From Moringa oleifera (taxonomy: Eukaryota; Streptophyta; Magnoliopsida; Brassicales; Moringaceae): a stretch of DNA of 64,000 bases. The notes under the pieces are model-generated. The model was given only the letters and a program-made list of their open reading frames with translations. It did no database searches and was not told the origin of the DNA. The stretch is from NCBI GenBank assembly GCA_021397835.1, contig JAJFZO010000344.1, positions 4,960,001 through 5,024,000 of the forward strand, written 5' to 3'. Positions 1 through 13,509 of the stretch are shown piece after piece (the stretch's first letter is position 1; each line of letters begins with the position of its first letter). The translations under genes were made by a program, and so were the position numbers.

Positions 1-1536
1 TGATGCGTATGTGTGATATAAGCGTTGTTTTACGGGTGGATTGTGGCCTTGTGTTTTCGATCTTATGTGGTTTCGGCTATAAAAGAGAGATTTTCGAGAT
101 AATTTGCTGGTTTGAGCTGTGTTTTGTCCCTGGGAAGGTGGAGGTTAGAATTTGAGTCTGGTGCATTCCCTGTTCTTGCTAAAATGGGTTGGATATTTCA
201 AGTGAGATAAGCATTTAGTGACGCTTCTTGCTCTATGGTGTAGAGGTTCATAGACACAGTGTAATTTGTTACTTGGAACTTGATACTTTTTTAATTCTTG
301 TATTTTTAGCAGATAAACAGTTCTAAAGGGTCTGGCCTTTGATTTGTGCGTGTGTATGTTCGTGATTTTTTGGTTTTTATCTTTGGCCTCACTTATGGGC
401 GTTTTAATTTTCTGGTGCATAGTGTGACCTCTTCACTTTTGTGTGATCGGTGATTTTGTAGTTTTCGTTGCCTTTAAATTTTTACTGATTGGATCTCTGT
501 ATCTGATAATCCTGAATTCTTGCTAAATTAACCAATGTACCTTTTTGATGAAATGCTCCTGGAGTTAAACAGTTGCTTTGAGGTGATTGGTGCCATTTCT
601 TGTTCATTTTTTTTGGTCCTTGTAGGAGTAGGTTTGTATCTTTTTGGATGTACTTGTGCCTGCACCTTTAATTCTATGTTGTCATGAAGAGAACTTTTTA
701 TGCATGCAAGTACATCAGAATCTTGTTTGTCAGTTTTAGTACCTTAAGGTTGGGATAGGTTAGCGCAGAAGAGGAAGAAAAGGGTCTTGGAAGTCTATCT
801 GTTTGATTTCATGTGGAGACCTATCTGGATGAGCCAGTACACGTTTGTAAAAGAAAGGAAGTAAAGTTTTGGATACCTAGCCATCAAATTGCTGGGGAAC
901 TGTGTCAAGAACTATGTTCTTTTTATATATCATTTGCATATGATTCATCAAATGGTTTATACTCAGATATGGGATTGAAGCTCTTATATTAGTGTTCAAA
1001 TAGATGTTTTATTTCAATTGAGGCGGATGGTGTTTGTTTTGTGTTGAGAATATAAAGGGAAATGATCTAATGGCTCACAGTATGTGCTGATACTGAAGGA
1101 AGTGACCTGATGATGATCCTTTGGTGGCAATGTAGCTTGTCACATGATGAACTTCTAAACCACTGTGGAATGCATCATGCTTGTAATGTCTATGCTGATC
1201 GGAGAACTCAGGCCATTCTCTTTCGGTGGTTTTATTGACGGAGTTACAGATTATAAATTGATGAAGGGAGGAGAACATTGTTGCAGGTCATAGGGCTATG
1301 TTTAGGATGACTATGGACCTCTTTGGTGCCGCTTTGTAAGATGTGGATTTACAGGGAATTTTGTGCTATAGGATATCTGTGTCAATGTCATGTCTTTATT
1401 TTTATATTCGGGAATGGTCTTGGAATATAATGAATGTTAAAGGAGCTTCATAATTGCAGTAAACTGTGATAATTTTATGCCTGGTTGGCAAATGAATGAG
1501 GTGGGAGGGGAAGGGAGGGTTTTTTTTGTTGGGTGT

Positions 1537-1565
<29 letters not shown>
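1537..1565 (+). repeat. Poly-G homopolymer, 29 nt
   Basis: An uninterrupted run of 29 G follows a G-rich lead-in (GGGAGGGGAAGGGAGGG from about 1503). It lies in the presumed leader region of the large Gln-rich gene. Such a tract could form a G-quadruplex in DNA or RNA, but its exact length may be unreliable in assembly. Confidence 0.9.
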
Positions 1566-1567
<2 letters not shown>

Positions 1568-1930
1568 CCTTCTATATGCCACTGAGGTGAGAAAAATTTT
1601 GAATTTTAAGATGCTTCTTTGGAAGAGTCAGATACAAGCGGGCTCTAAGGTGACCAATTGGTATCACAATTGTTTTAGATGAACTTTTTCAAGGATGTAA
1701 CTCATAAATCTCTGCAGTTTTCCTTTCTTCCTATGAAAATCATTACTCTAGCAGTTACTAAGTTTGCCCCTTTTACAGTTCCCAGTATCAAAGAAATGGA
1801 GAAAAAGAATAAATTGTCCCTCTTAGGGACTAGATCTTGGTGGATATAGTGCATATTTATTCCTAACACTTGTAGAAGATATTTGTGAAGTTTGGCAGAT
1901 TATAATGCATCGTTATGCATGGATATATCA

Positions 1931-2046
1931 CAAGTACATGCATGCATACATGCGCAAGTACATGCATGCATACATGAGCAAGTACTTGCATGCATACATG
2001 AGCAAGTACTTGCATGCATGCGCAAGTACATGCATGCGTATATGTG
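1931..2046 (+). repeat. 24 bp minisatellite, about 5 units
   Basis: Five consecutive units begin with CAAGTAC at 1931, 1955, 1979, 2003 and 2023. Four units are 24 nt and one is 20 nt. Each contains the palindromic CATGCATG or CATGCATA core. It lies in presumed intronic leader sequence. Confidence 0.9.
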
Positions 2047-2114
2047 CAACTACATCTATGTGCACACATGCTTATGAATGTTCTCTTTGGAGAAGTGTAA
2101 ATGAGCAATTCTTG

Positions 2115-2123
<9 letters not shown>

Positions 2124-2152
<29 letters not shown>
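2124..2152 (+). repeat. TG dinucleotide microsatellite
   Basis: An uninterrupted TG tract of about 14 repeats directly follows an AT-alternating stretch. It is probably intronic and is a likely length-polymorphic marker. Confidence 0.9.
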
Positions 2153-2154
<2 letters not shown>

Positions 2155-3786
2155 TTGTTGTTTTTGCTTCTTTGTGGTTAGATATTTTGTTGGAGTGTTG
2201 GATGCTGATTTTGTCTTTGGTATGATCATAATTTGTTTTTTTCCTTGGGTTCGTTTGTTTCTGAAACTAGTCCTGTGTAATGCTTTTGTTTTAGCAAGTG
2301 GAACCTCCCGTAGGAATGGAGGGTCGTAAGTGAAATTTATTCTATGATATTTCATGAGTGTTTTGAGGTCCCAGGGCTGTGAAATATGGAAATGTATATT
2401 CAAGATGAAATTTTAAGTGCCATGAGTCTGGTTTAATGGTTGTCTCTTAGTCAAGAGGGAAATTTGGAATGGGGAATGGGGATTTCTTCTGGTAGCCATT
2501 GCCACTGATTGCTTTTATAAGCCTTTTTCTTGTTGATTTTGACAGAGATTTTGACGTGGCTTCGCTGTTGGCTTCAATTTAGTGAATGAGATTTTCCTCT
2601 CCGATTACTTCTAACAGTGATTAAATTATATGCATTTTGATTCATGTTGCGTGTCTTTTTCTTTAGTTGAAGACATGTCTAGGAGAAGAGGGAAACAGCA
2701 AGGGAATTTAGTTTTGTGCTCTCGGCAATGGTTTTGGAGCATGGAAAATGAATTGTTTTGGGGAATCAGAAATAGATTTCTCAAAATTAATGTTCAGATG
2801 TGACTGAAATCATTCTAAAATTATATTAACTAGAAATAATACTCTGGACGTTGCTGAACGAAGAGCTTCTTTTGAGCGGTTGCATAAACATAATTATTAT
2901 GCATGTACATTTTCTATAATATGGTGGAAAATGTCACGTTGTTTATGTCTCCCTGCTTTTGCTTCAGTATTTGGATGGGGAGATTTTTTTTGAAGTTTGT
3001 GAATATCCAAGAACTTCGGTATTCTTCACCTTCACCTTCATGCCTTGTTAGCATAAAGTAATTTATATTCTGGACTATCACTGTCCTACTTGTGAATTCA
3101 ATATGCAAGATTTTCTGCTATTCTTCCCTTCCTGCCATGCGTACAATGTAAAGGAAATACTTTAGTTTTAGCTTATTATTCTGAAAATGCAGCCATCTGA
3201 TGATACATAACAATAAATTGCATCACCAGACCATGTGGATCAAAGTGTGTGTCATAAGCACATTTGAGCTTGTCCTTGTGGTTACAATTATCTTTTGATT
3301 CTTCTTATAGTTGGTTCTATGCACTGTTGGAGTTACATGCTATACATGTTTACAAGTATCCAAAAAGTTAGAAATACAGATCAGAATTTAAAATTTTGGT
3401 ATCCAAATGTGTATACTTCAAGTAATATCTTTTAAAGGGAGCCTATCTAGTAAGAATTCATGTTTGATATGCTTCTCAATCTGGACAGGTGTCTTTATTG
3501 TATCATTTATACCAATGATGGACATTTTGTCCACAAGTTATCCCATTATGGGATAGTTTGCATATTGACAAACTGAGATGTTTGTATACAGGATGAGTTC
3601 TTGAGTCTCTGAAACACTGTGTTGTAGTGTGCTCTTAAATGTATGGTAAAAAGGTGCATTTCTTTCTAAGATATTCCTCACAATTTTATGTTGTTTGGTG
3701 GAATATGAGAATGTGGGATTTTTAACTGTATTCATTTTTCTTCTTCACATGAATTAGCTGCTGGAAATTTTTTGGGTACATTATCT

Positions 3787-6700
3787 ATGCCTGGCAACGA
3801 AGTTGGAGACAGGATCCACAATTTCTTTGGCCAAGAGAACCTGTCCCATGGTCAGCATCATGCGCAGGTTGTCGATGGGACCTGGCCTGGTGGTAGCAGT
3901 CTGTGGGTTGGCAGCCAGCGACAAATTGGCGCACCTCTAATTTCGAATTTGAAGAATTATAATATACAGCAGACAGGTATGCATATTTCCATCGTAAATG
4001 GTTCAGCTGGCATTTCCTTCGTGGAGCATCTCATTGCAGTTGAATATCTTTTGGTTGGTATATCTTTTTGTTTTTGATATCTGACAGTGGATCACATGAT
4101 TTTAACATATGATATTTTTCATGTAGATTGAAGCTATTCTCTGCTATTAAACATCTTTTTTCTTTTGCAACCAGCTGATTCTGAGAAAGGGCAGTCTTCG
4201 AGTGTGCAGCATGGTGTAAACCTTACACAATCCATTTCGAGGTCTGAATTTCTGAGAAATCAGTCACAAAACCATCAGCCGACATTAAATGGCTATATAC
4301 ATGGGAATCAGGCTTTTCAGACAAGGCAGAATGAGGCAAACTTTTTGGGAGTGGATGTGGAATCTGATAGGCCTAGTGTAACATCAAGAGGCATATCAGT
4401 TCTTGACTCACAGTTAGGGAATGGTCCAGACCTCCCGAAGAAAAATCCAATGAGGTTGGAATCAACTGAATCTCCTGTTAATTATGATTTTTTCGGAAGC
4501 CAGCAACAAATGGGTAGCCAACATCCTGGCATGCTGCAACCTTTGCCAAGGCAGCCGGCAGGGTTAAGTGAAATGCAGCTACTACAGCAACAAGTTATGC
4601 TCAAGCAAATGCAAGAATTTCAGCGGCAGCAGCAACTTCAGAAGCAACAATTGAGTCAACAAGAAGCAAGGCAACTGAGTTCTTTAAATCAGGTTGCGCC
4701 GATGGTAAAACAGGCAATTGGCAATCACTTACCAGGTCTAATCAATGGGATTCCTGTTCATGACACATCTAACCTTTCATGGCAGTCTGACCTTGTAGCA
4801 GCCAATACAAACTGGATGCAGCGCGTGGCTTCTCCGGTCATGCCAGGATCATCTAGTGGACTTATGTTTTCCCCCGAGCAAGGGCAGACACGTTTAATGG
4901 GTTTGGTTCCTCAGCAGTTTGAACAATCACTTTATGGAGTCCCCATCTCGAGTACAAGAGGCACGTCGAATCAGTATCCTTCCATGCAAATGGATAAGCC
5001 TGCAATGCTGCAGATGTCAGCAAGCACTGATTCCTTTGCACCTAATCAGCCTTCTACTTTTCTGGATCAACTTAGCATGCAGGGTAATTCTCTGCTTTCT
5101 AGACAGGGTTCTCGTGGTAAAAATATCTTTGGCACCATTGCTGGTGGAGGTTCAAATGGTGGACTTAATCTGGAAAACATGCGGCCAATGAATTCCCAGC
5201 AACAAAATGCATCCGGGCAGGAATTTAGTGTGGGCCAAGATGCTGCTAGTCTGTCAGAAACATCACAGGAAAAAACATCGACTCAGGTGACTCCATCACA
5301 GAATGTGGCTACACTGGATCCAACAGAAGAAAGGATTTTGTTTGGTTCAGATGACAGTTTGTGGGATGCCTTTGGCCGGGGCACTAATATGGGGTCAGGA
5401 AGCTACAATATGTTGGATGGTTCAGACATTTTTGGTGCATCTCCCTCTGTGCAAAGTGGAAGTTGGAGTGCTCTTATGCAATCTGCTGTGGCAGAAACAT
5501 CTAGTGACATTGGGCTACAGGAAGAATGGAGTGGTTTGAGCATCCGGAACAATGAAGCTGCCAGTGGGAGTCAGCAACCTTCATCTGTCCATGATGGTGG
5601 CACCCAGCAGTCTGTCTGGGCTAATTACAACTTGCAGACAGGCTCTACACTGAACTCTAGGCCTTTTCCCGCATCTGGTAACACAACTACAGCTGTCAAC
5701 TATTGCAATGTTCTGGGTACTCAGCAGTCAGGGCTCAAGACATCTCACGAGGGAAGTGAGCGATTGCAGACTGAGCCTTCACAGAGATTGGTTCAGCAGT
5801 TTCCAGATGAAGGAAGCAAATGGTTAGATCAAAGCCCTTTACAGAAGTCAGTGGCTGAAGGCACTCAATCACAAGAAAATGTTTCTCATTTTTCAAGTAC
5901 CGACTTTTTGAAAAGCATTTCAGGTTCTTGGAATCATCAGCAAAGCGCATTTGCATTTAACTCTGGTGTCCAGCCAGGCATGAGACCAAACGGTTGGAAC
6001 TTAGTCGAGTCTGTCTCACCTGGTGGGGGTGCCACTTTGAAAAATCATGGAAATGACAGGGCATTGCCAGCTTCTCAGGGTTGTGAGCACAAAAATATTG
6101 TACGCGAAGGAATGGGTCGGGGTGCTGGCACGTGGAAGGCTGATTCTTTTTCTAATGCAGCTGTTGAGATGGAGCATGCTAAATCTGCTTTAGGAAGTCC
6201 AGTGCTTAATAGGGAAGGCCGTGACTTAACAGCTTCAGTCACTACCAGGGGCAACCAAGAAAGCAAACAACAGTTTCTGAATAATCATAATCTAGATTTC
6301 GTGAAAAATTCTGATTCCTTAATTAACTCTAGGGGTATTGGGGTTCCAGGAAAGTATCAGCATCATCTTGAGAAAAGCCCTCAAAATTTTGAGTCATTAG
6401 GAAATAATAGCTTGGACAAGGGAGTGGTTGAGACAAATGAGATAGAGACATCTATAAGAGAAAACTCTGGTGATAGTTTTCGTTCTAATGCATCCCAACA
6501 TACTACAGCCAGTGGTCATAGAGAAAATGTTTGGTTGGATGCAAGTGATTCTCGTACTTTGCCTGGTGTGAAACAAGTGTCATCTGGTCCTGTTGGTCGT
6601 AAACCTTCTATAACTCGCAAATTTCAGTATCATCCTATGGGGGATCTTGATGTTGATGAGGAACCATCTTATGGAACAAAACACACTGCACAATCACAGG

Positions 6701-9700
6701 CTCTGTCCCAGCAGGTGCCTCAGGGAGACCAAGCTTTTGCTGGACAGTCAAAATCTGTTGGTCATATGGCGAGGAATTCTATGGATATTGATAAGGTAAT
6801 TTATTGAGCTTTATCATTGGTGAGAGTGATTGTGATTTTTTTTTTTAAGGTTCTAGAGCCTGAGGAACAGCTGGAACATATTTTTACAGGGTCGTTTTTC
6901 TGGTCTTCAAGGAGACTTAAAACGCATGGATGAGGTACCTTCAAAAAGCATGCATCCAGGTCACGTACCTGGTACGTCTGCTTCCTTTGACAGATCTGTT
7001 GGTAATTATGGCCCAAACAAGACCGCTCCATTGAGGTAGTTAAATATTTATGATTATATATTCTCTTCCCAATGTATCTTCCCATGTAAATTTTATCCTG
7101 CTTTACTGTTTGATAATTATGCTGATTAAATACTATGTAGATGGTAAATTATTGGCTTAGTAGTGAAAACTTGCACACCATTTATATTAGTGTTCAATAG
7201 CTAACAAATAATTTTGCTGCATGATTTCACTTAAGCATTACTCCTTCCCGATTTGCTTTCTGCTTTAATTTGTGAGTTGCATTAAGTTGTGTGCTATGGT
7301 TTTTCAATTTATTCCAGTCAGAATATGCTTGAGCTTCTTCATAAGGTGGATCAATCAAGGGAACATGGTGTTGCAACACATTTCAGCTCTTCTGAACGCA
7401 ACCGATCTTCTGAGATTCCAGAAGCAGAAACTTCAGATGGATCTGTTGGTCATCTTCCACAAAAACAACCTTCTGCTTCTCAAGGTTTTGGTCTGCAGCT
7501 TGCCCCTCCATCTCAGCGGTTGTCCATTCCAGACCATTCCTCATCTTCTCATGGCTCCTCACATGGAGTTAATTCTTTCAATTCAGCTCATTTTAATTCT
7601 GACATAAGAGGAATGAATCATACATGGTTGGCTCCCACGTGCTCCACTCAGTCTTTGCCACCTTCTCATGAATCATCACAAGGAATATTTAGAAATAGTG
7701 TTACCAGTGTTTCAGGACAAACCAGCAATAATGCCTCACAGTTGAACATCCAGGGGAATTCTTCTGTTGCTTTTACCCCTGGTTTTTCTAATTCAAGAAA
7801 AAATCTTCAAAACCAGCACATAATTGGTTCTGGTGGACAAATGCCGACTAGTCAGTCTGTCAATCCTCCTTTTGATAGGTTTGCTTCCCAATTAAGACAG
7901 GTGGATGACTCTGGCACGAGAGCTCAAAGTGGTCAGGTGGAACAGCTTTCATTGCCTGAGATGTCTAAACATGATCATGCATCTTCCGCAGAGACATCCC
8001 AGCTGAATTCGAGCAACCCAAACCAGGCAAGAGATCCAGCTCAACGGTTTCCTGTGTTGGAGGCCATGCCCGCATCTCAGCATTCTGTTACATCTGTGAT
8101 GTCACAGCAGGGAGTGTTTCCAAAAGTTTCACCTAACACTTGGGCCAATATATCAAATCAGCGACGTCCGTTAGTTACACAGCCATGTAAAGCTTATCCG
8201 AACTTGCTAAAGCCCCATCTTCAGTCAAGTAACAATGTGGAAACGAGTTTGTCTGATCAACAGAATCCAGGTCAAATTTTCCAAAAAGGAGGGGATGGTT
8301 CAGGTGAAATTGGTGTCCTCTTGTCAGACTCACAAGGGTTAGTTGAGAAAGAGCAGCCAGCAAAAGAGCAGCAACTGTTGCCTGAAACTACTGCTGGCCA
8401 TAGCACAGTCAATACATTACGTATGCAGGGGAAAGGAGCTGCTGTGAATTGTCCATCTGACACATTTCTTTCGAGCCCTACAACCACCCAAAGAGACATT
8501 GAAGCTTTTGGGCGATCTTTAAGACCAAATATTGTTTTGAATCAAAATTACTCCTTACTTCATCAAGTGCAGGCCATGAGAAATGTGGAGATTGATCCGA
8601 GTAATAGGAGTATGAAGAGACTTAAAGGTCCAGACAATAGTGCAGATTCTCAGCATGTAGCTGCTAGAGGACAGCAGTTACCATATGGGTCCAGTGCTTT
8701 GGTAAGAGATACAGCAGCAGATCAGAAATTAGCTGCATCTGGAGATCCCAAGATGCTAAGCTTTTCATCAAAGCCGTGGGATGATCGTGATACAAATGCA
8801 TCTGCTCATGACATGCTTAGATATAATCAAAATGATTCTCAGAGTCTCTCCAGTAATAATAGTCCAGCTGCTGTTAGAGGTGATCATTCTCAGATAAGTC
8901 CACAGATGGCACCATCCTGGTTTGATCAGTATGGGACTTTCAAAAATGGGCATGTGCTGCCAATGTATGATGCACAGAAAATTGCAACTGCAAAGACTAC
9001 AGAACAGCCTCTCAATGTGGGCAAGCCTTCTGATAATTTGCATAGCCGTTGCTCTATGGAGCAAGTAACTGCTGCTGATGCTAGTCAGCTTCGACAAATC
9101 TCAAGCCCCATGACAATGGCAAGTGAGCCTTTCTCTTCCCCTCAATTGTTGCTTCCTGAGACCACTGATCAAAGTTTGGCTGTTGTGAGACCAAAGAAGC
9201 GTAAAAGTGCTACAACTGACCTTCTACCATGGTGCAAAGAAGTAATGCAAGATTCACGCAGGCTTCATAGTATCAGGTAGTTAGGCGAGATGGCACATTT
9301 GTTTTTAACCAACACATGCACCATGCTTTCGTTAGTTTATTCTTGTGCTACTGAAACAAAGAACCTGATTTTTAATTGCTAGGTGACACCAAGTTGCTCA
9401 ATTGATGTTGTACCTGTTTTTTCTTTTCTTTTTTCTAGATGCTTTTATTAGATGTACTCAAAATACTTTATGTTGCAGTGTGGCAGAAGCAGAATGGGCC
9501 CAAGCAGTCAATCATCTGCCTGAGAAGGTGTGTTTATAGTTTCTTAGGGATCGGCAGCTATAGTAATACTCGTGGTTTTTCATAGGATCTCTAGAGTTCT
9601 TGTTTTGCTAATGACTTCATTTCTTTGATGACAGTTGGAAGATGAAACTGAACTGAGTGAAGATGGTTCACCGGTACTGAAATCAAAGAGAAGGCTTATC

Positions 9701-10626
9701 TTGACTATGCAGCTTATGCAGCAAGTGCTACATCCACCTCCGGCAGTAGTTCTTTCTTTAGATGCTAGTTCACACTATGAGACTGTGGCATATTTTGTTG
9801 CTAGAGCAGTTGCAGGAGATGCATGTTGCACATTGTCTTCCTCCAAAAGTGATACTCTTGTGCTTCCTGAGGATGGAAACCTGTAAGAGAATCTGTTAAA
9901 ATCATATCTAACTATTCAAGCATGCTTTTGCATCATGACATGTAATTTAGAATTAGTGATTGCTGCCATACTAATAACAACTTTTTCTAAATATGTTCTT
10001 TAGCTTGTCTGAGAACCTCAAAGCGTCTGAGAGAATTGGTTATGAATACATCTCAAAAGCTATGGAAGACTTTATTGCTAGAGCAAAGAAGCTTGAAAGC
10101 GATCTATTGAGGTACCAAATGTTGATTTGTTTGTTTTTTAAATACTAGTTATTTGATTGCCAAGTCATAATTTGTTTACTTGGTTTAAGTTAACATTTTC
10201 TTGTCTGTGGTCTTCCCCATCACACATGTTTCAGACACCCTACCTGTTTAATTACTTGCTGTTGCTGCTATTATTTTTAAGTAGTTGCTATTGCCCTGAG
10301 TGTAACATATTGCACTCTCCTTCTCTGTCTACTCTCTGCCACGCCCACAGGAAAAAAAAAAAAATTCTAATGCTTTCTCCTTATCATGCAGACTGGACAA
10401 GAGAGCCTCAATCTTAGACCTGAGAGTGGAATGGCAGGATCTAGAGAAATTTTCCGTTATAAATCGATTTGCCAAGTTCCATGGCAGGGGGCAAGCTGAT
10501 GGGGCCGAGACCTCATCGTCCTTCGATGCATCTGCAAATGCTCAGAAGTCCTGTCTCCAAAGATATGTTACTGCACTTCCAATGCCTAGGAATCTCCCTG
10601 ATAGGGTACAATGTCTTTCACTTTGA
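3787..10626 (+). CDS. Large Gln/Ser-rich protein, dentin sialophosphoprotein-like plant family
   Basis: The CDS joins 3787-3976, 4175-6795, 6890-7035, 7318-9276, 9479-9527, 9635-9882, 10004-10111 and 10392-10626. All junctions keep frame and give 1851 aa. The start is the ATG of MPGNEVGDRIHNFF, the N-terminus I recall for this family; an in-frame extension is possible through an exon at 2295-2325. The protein is low complexity, rich in Ser, Gln and Asn, with a Gln-rich coiled-coil-like stretch near residues 195-235. The more conserved C-terminal exons carry a basic PKKRKSATTDLLPW block, which could act as a nuclear signal, and end in RVQCLSL. No enzymatic motif is visible. It resembles the Arabidopsis AT5G07940/AT5G07970/AT5G07980 proteins, whose role is not established to my knowledge; a nuclear or regulatory role would be inference. 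Gene identity is well supported, function is not. Confidence 0.9.
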
Positions 10627-13509
10627 TCATTAATTAATTGATCTGTCTCTCATTCTTGGTCAATTGTCTCCACATTCCTCATGATTTTCTGCCCATTTTC
10701 TTCCTACTTATATATTGGCACCTGACCATAAACGAACCATGCAATTGGGGAATGTAGGAGTAGAATATCAACTTGAAAGGGATGCAGCCTATTATATATT
10801 TTCATTCTAGGCCATTGTTGTCATTCCTGAGAAATATAAGTTGGTTTTGTATACTTTGAGAATCTAGAGAGAAACTGGTTGCCCCATAATTTTTTCAGCA
10901 AAAGGGGGGAACAGAAGCTCATTCTGGTTTTCTAGAGATGCTCGTACATAGCTAAAGTTCCAGTTAATTATGCAAATTCCCTTTTGAAGGCTTTGGATCA
11001 CGGGGTCTATACATGAATAAGGGTTTATTTTCTCGCATTTATCTTTTGTTCTTTTGGGGCTGGTTGGGAGGGTGGTTTCATTTCATGGCCCAAATTCTTG
11101 AGTGGCCAATTTTACTGCAAGAAATAGGGAATTTAATGTTACTCCATTTTCATAATTATGTTATAATCACGTTCTTGAACTTTTAGTGTTCCAAAATTTA
11201 ATGAAATATTTACTGTTTAGGCAGTTATCCCTATGTATAGTTGGGCGTTATTTTTACCAGTTGTAATCTAATTCTAATTTGGTTCGAGCTCCCTCACTAA
11301 TCTTGATTAGCTGCTTCTTATATTGACTCCATAAGGCGTGTGGAGACAGAATAATGATTGTATGGTGCCATGTTGTGCCTTCTCATAGTGCTTGGGAAGG
11401 TGTTCCAAAGGATTCAGAAACCTGTTCTTGAATCCTTTGGTGGTCTGTATGAGTATGACCTGAGACTTTCATGCACTTGTGAAAAATGCTGGGAATATTC
11501 TGTAATTATTCTATTGTCAGTCATGGGTACTTTTTCATTTGATCATTGGTTTTTCTTTTGGGTCACATTTAATTTTTTGTATCACTTATTTGTAAAAGCC
11601 ACAAAATCGAATACTTGCAAAAGTATCTGTAGTTATGTTTAGCAATTGGGATATCTAAGGTAGATTTGAAACAGACAGTGCTCTGCTTTTGTTTGATCTA
11701 TTACTTTTCATATGATTAATGGGAATTTTCTTTTGACAAGGTGTTCCAACTAGCCTCCGTGTCCACTGTTTGAATTTTCTCAAATCTCGATTATGTTTTT
11801 CCATTGAACTACATAAATGATTTGTTTGGTATCTCAACATCAGAAACTTGGTGCACTGAGTGTTGGAGTGGAGGAAAATTTAGGAAAAAAAGATTGAAGG
11901 ACCTGGGAAAGATGGAACTAGATGCCCTTCCTATCAAGCGCACTGGTAGCTCTCTCTAATTTATTAAGGTTGCATGTACTTCTGGATCAACGTGTTTGAG
12001 GGAAGCTGTGTTCTTATTGAATTGATTCCAGTATTTGATAACTGAATGAGTGCAAAGCGTCCAGGCACTGCAACCAGGATTTGCCTGACGAACAAAACTG
12101 CCTATGATTGCATTGATTAAAAGCTAAACCAAAGCAATCAATTAACTATGACATGTTGTCAAATCCATATAAGGGCTGCTTCCTCCAGATTACCTCACCA
12201 CCTGAAAATAATCCCAAATCAGTAGAAAATAAGAGAATTTACAGTCAACATCTTTTTCATTAATAAGAACCCAACTTATTAGGTTACTTGATCAGACATT
12301 GTATTTGTAGACATACGCATACATGTATGCTAGCTTTTGCAAGTAGGTAAAGCATCAAATTTACAAAGCTAAAATATATCAGTTGGAACTAAAGTGAAGA
12401 GCATAGAACAGCTTTATGCTGATTGATTGGTTTTCAGCAAGTTGCACCCTTACATTGCTCTCTGGGGCCCCATGATAACAATGGGCTTATGATGACACTG
12501 AATTGCTGGATGACCCATGTAGCTGACTTAATGCATTTGGTAAGGAAACACAAACTAGTTTTCTGACAACCCTGCCTTAAACACGTGATCTAACAGCAAA
12601 ACTTACAATTCCTCCTTTATTTCAGTGACAAACTCTCTTGCCATTGCCAGTGCGAATACAGTCTGCTAACCAAACATTTTGTTTGCCATATAACCTCAGA
12701 TCTCTGGTCTCTGAATGATTATGCCCTGCTAACCAAACATTATTCCTCGAGTGATCTGACTCCCCGTGTAAAGTTCAAGCTCTGCAAAATTTTGGTCTTG
12801 ATGGCCTTAGGAAATCTTCAATGCATTTTCTTCCAAATGCAGGCAGCTATGAAAGGGTAACATGCATTTCTTCTCCAACTATTGCAAATATTTCATCCAT
12901 CCTGTTAAGGAAAAACCTCAATCAGAACATCTGAGGCAATTGACAAAAACTTATGGGTTTTTAAGGAAGACATCTAAGTGGAAGACAAATATGCACACAG
13001 TAGCTTTCTCTCGCTTTTGCTCACCCCTACCTGCTATAATCCCTTTTTCTTTTTTCTTTCTTTTTCCTGGGTGATTTCTCACATTCCTAGAAGCAGATTA
13101 AGCTTTGAGTTGCACTATGAGTTACCTATGAGTATCTATGTTCACCTCTGCAAGCCAAGTAGTCAAATAAACCTGCCATTCAAAACATCAAGTAATTCAG
13201 ATAAAGCTTGTGAAAGGATGTATTACCCTTTTTTGAAAAAAAAAAAAAACATTTTATACGCAAAGAGAACTGCACTACTCCTTTAATTGAAATTTCTTAC
13301 GCCACAAACAAGATACTAGTTACTAATCATTTCAAATCCATAATTGAATAAGGTACCAATCAGCTTGTTGGCTTGCCTAGCAGACAAGAGAGGAAGAAAA
13401 ATGGCATTTTTTGGATCTCATTCAGACAATATCGAATATATCAAAGAGAGACCTCAGACATCCAACAGTTCAAACAAAAATTTGGAGAATTAACACTGAA
13501 ATTCTGTTG
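10627..13509. other. Convergent intergenic region between two tail-to-tail genes
   Basis: This stretch holds the 3' ends of the Gln-rich gene (+) and the nine-exon gene (-). No supported coding exon was found. Poly-A and poly-T tracts occur (for example near 10351 and 13237). A candidate extra 3' exon at 11844 was examined and dropped because its reading frame closes after 17 codons. Confidence 0.6.

Larger units (their letters stand above)
1..3757 (+). other. Upstream leader and intron region of the large Gln-rich gene
   Basis: No long coding ORF was found on either strand here. The T-rich plus strand and a good acceptor (AG at 3756-3757) just before the coding exon suggest leader exons and introns of the downstream gene. 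One internal candidate exon lies at 2295-2325: a TTTTAG acceptor, 31 nt, then the strong donor GTAAGTG. It contains an ATG at 2316 that is in frame with the main CDS. The transcription start was not located and may lie left of the window. The region also holds a 29-base G run, a 24 bp minisatellite and a TG microsatellite. Confidence 0.5.

Noticed and set aside
11844..11959. Possible alternative last exon of the large Gln-rich gene after a CATCAG acceptor
   Set aside because: Careful codon counting through the seven-A run shows a stop after about 17 codons, and the annotated C-terminus RVQCLSL fits the family as I recall it.
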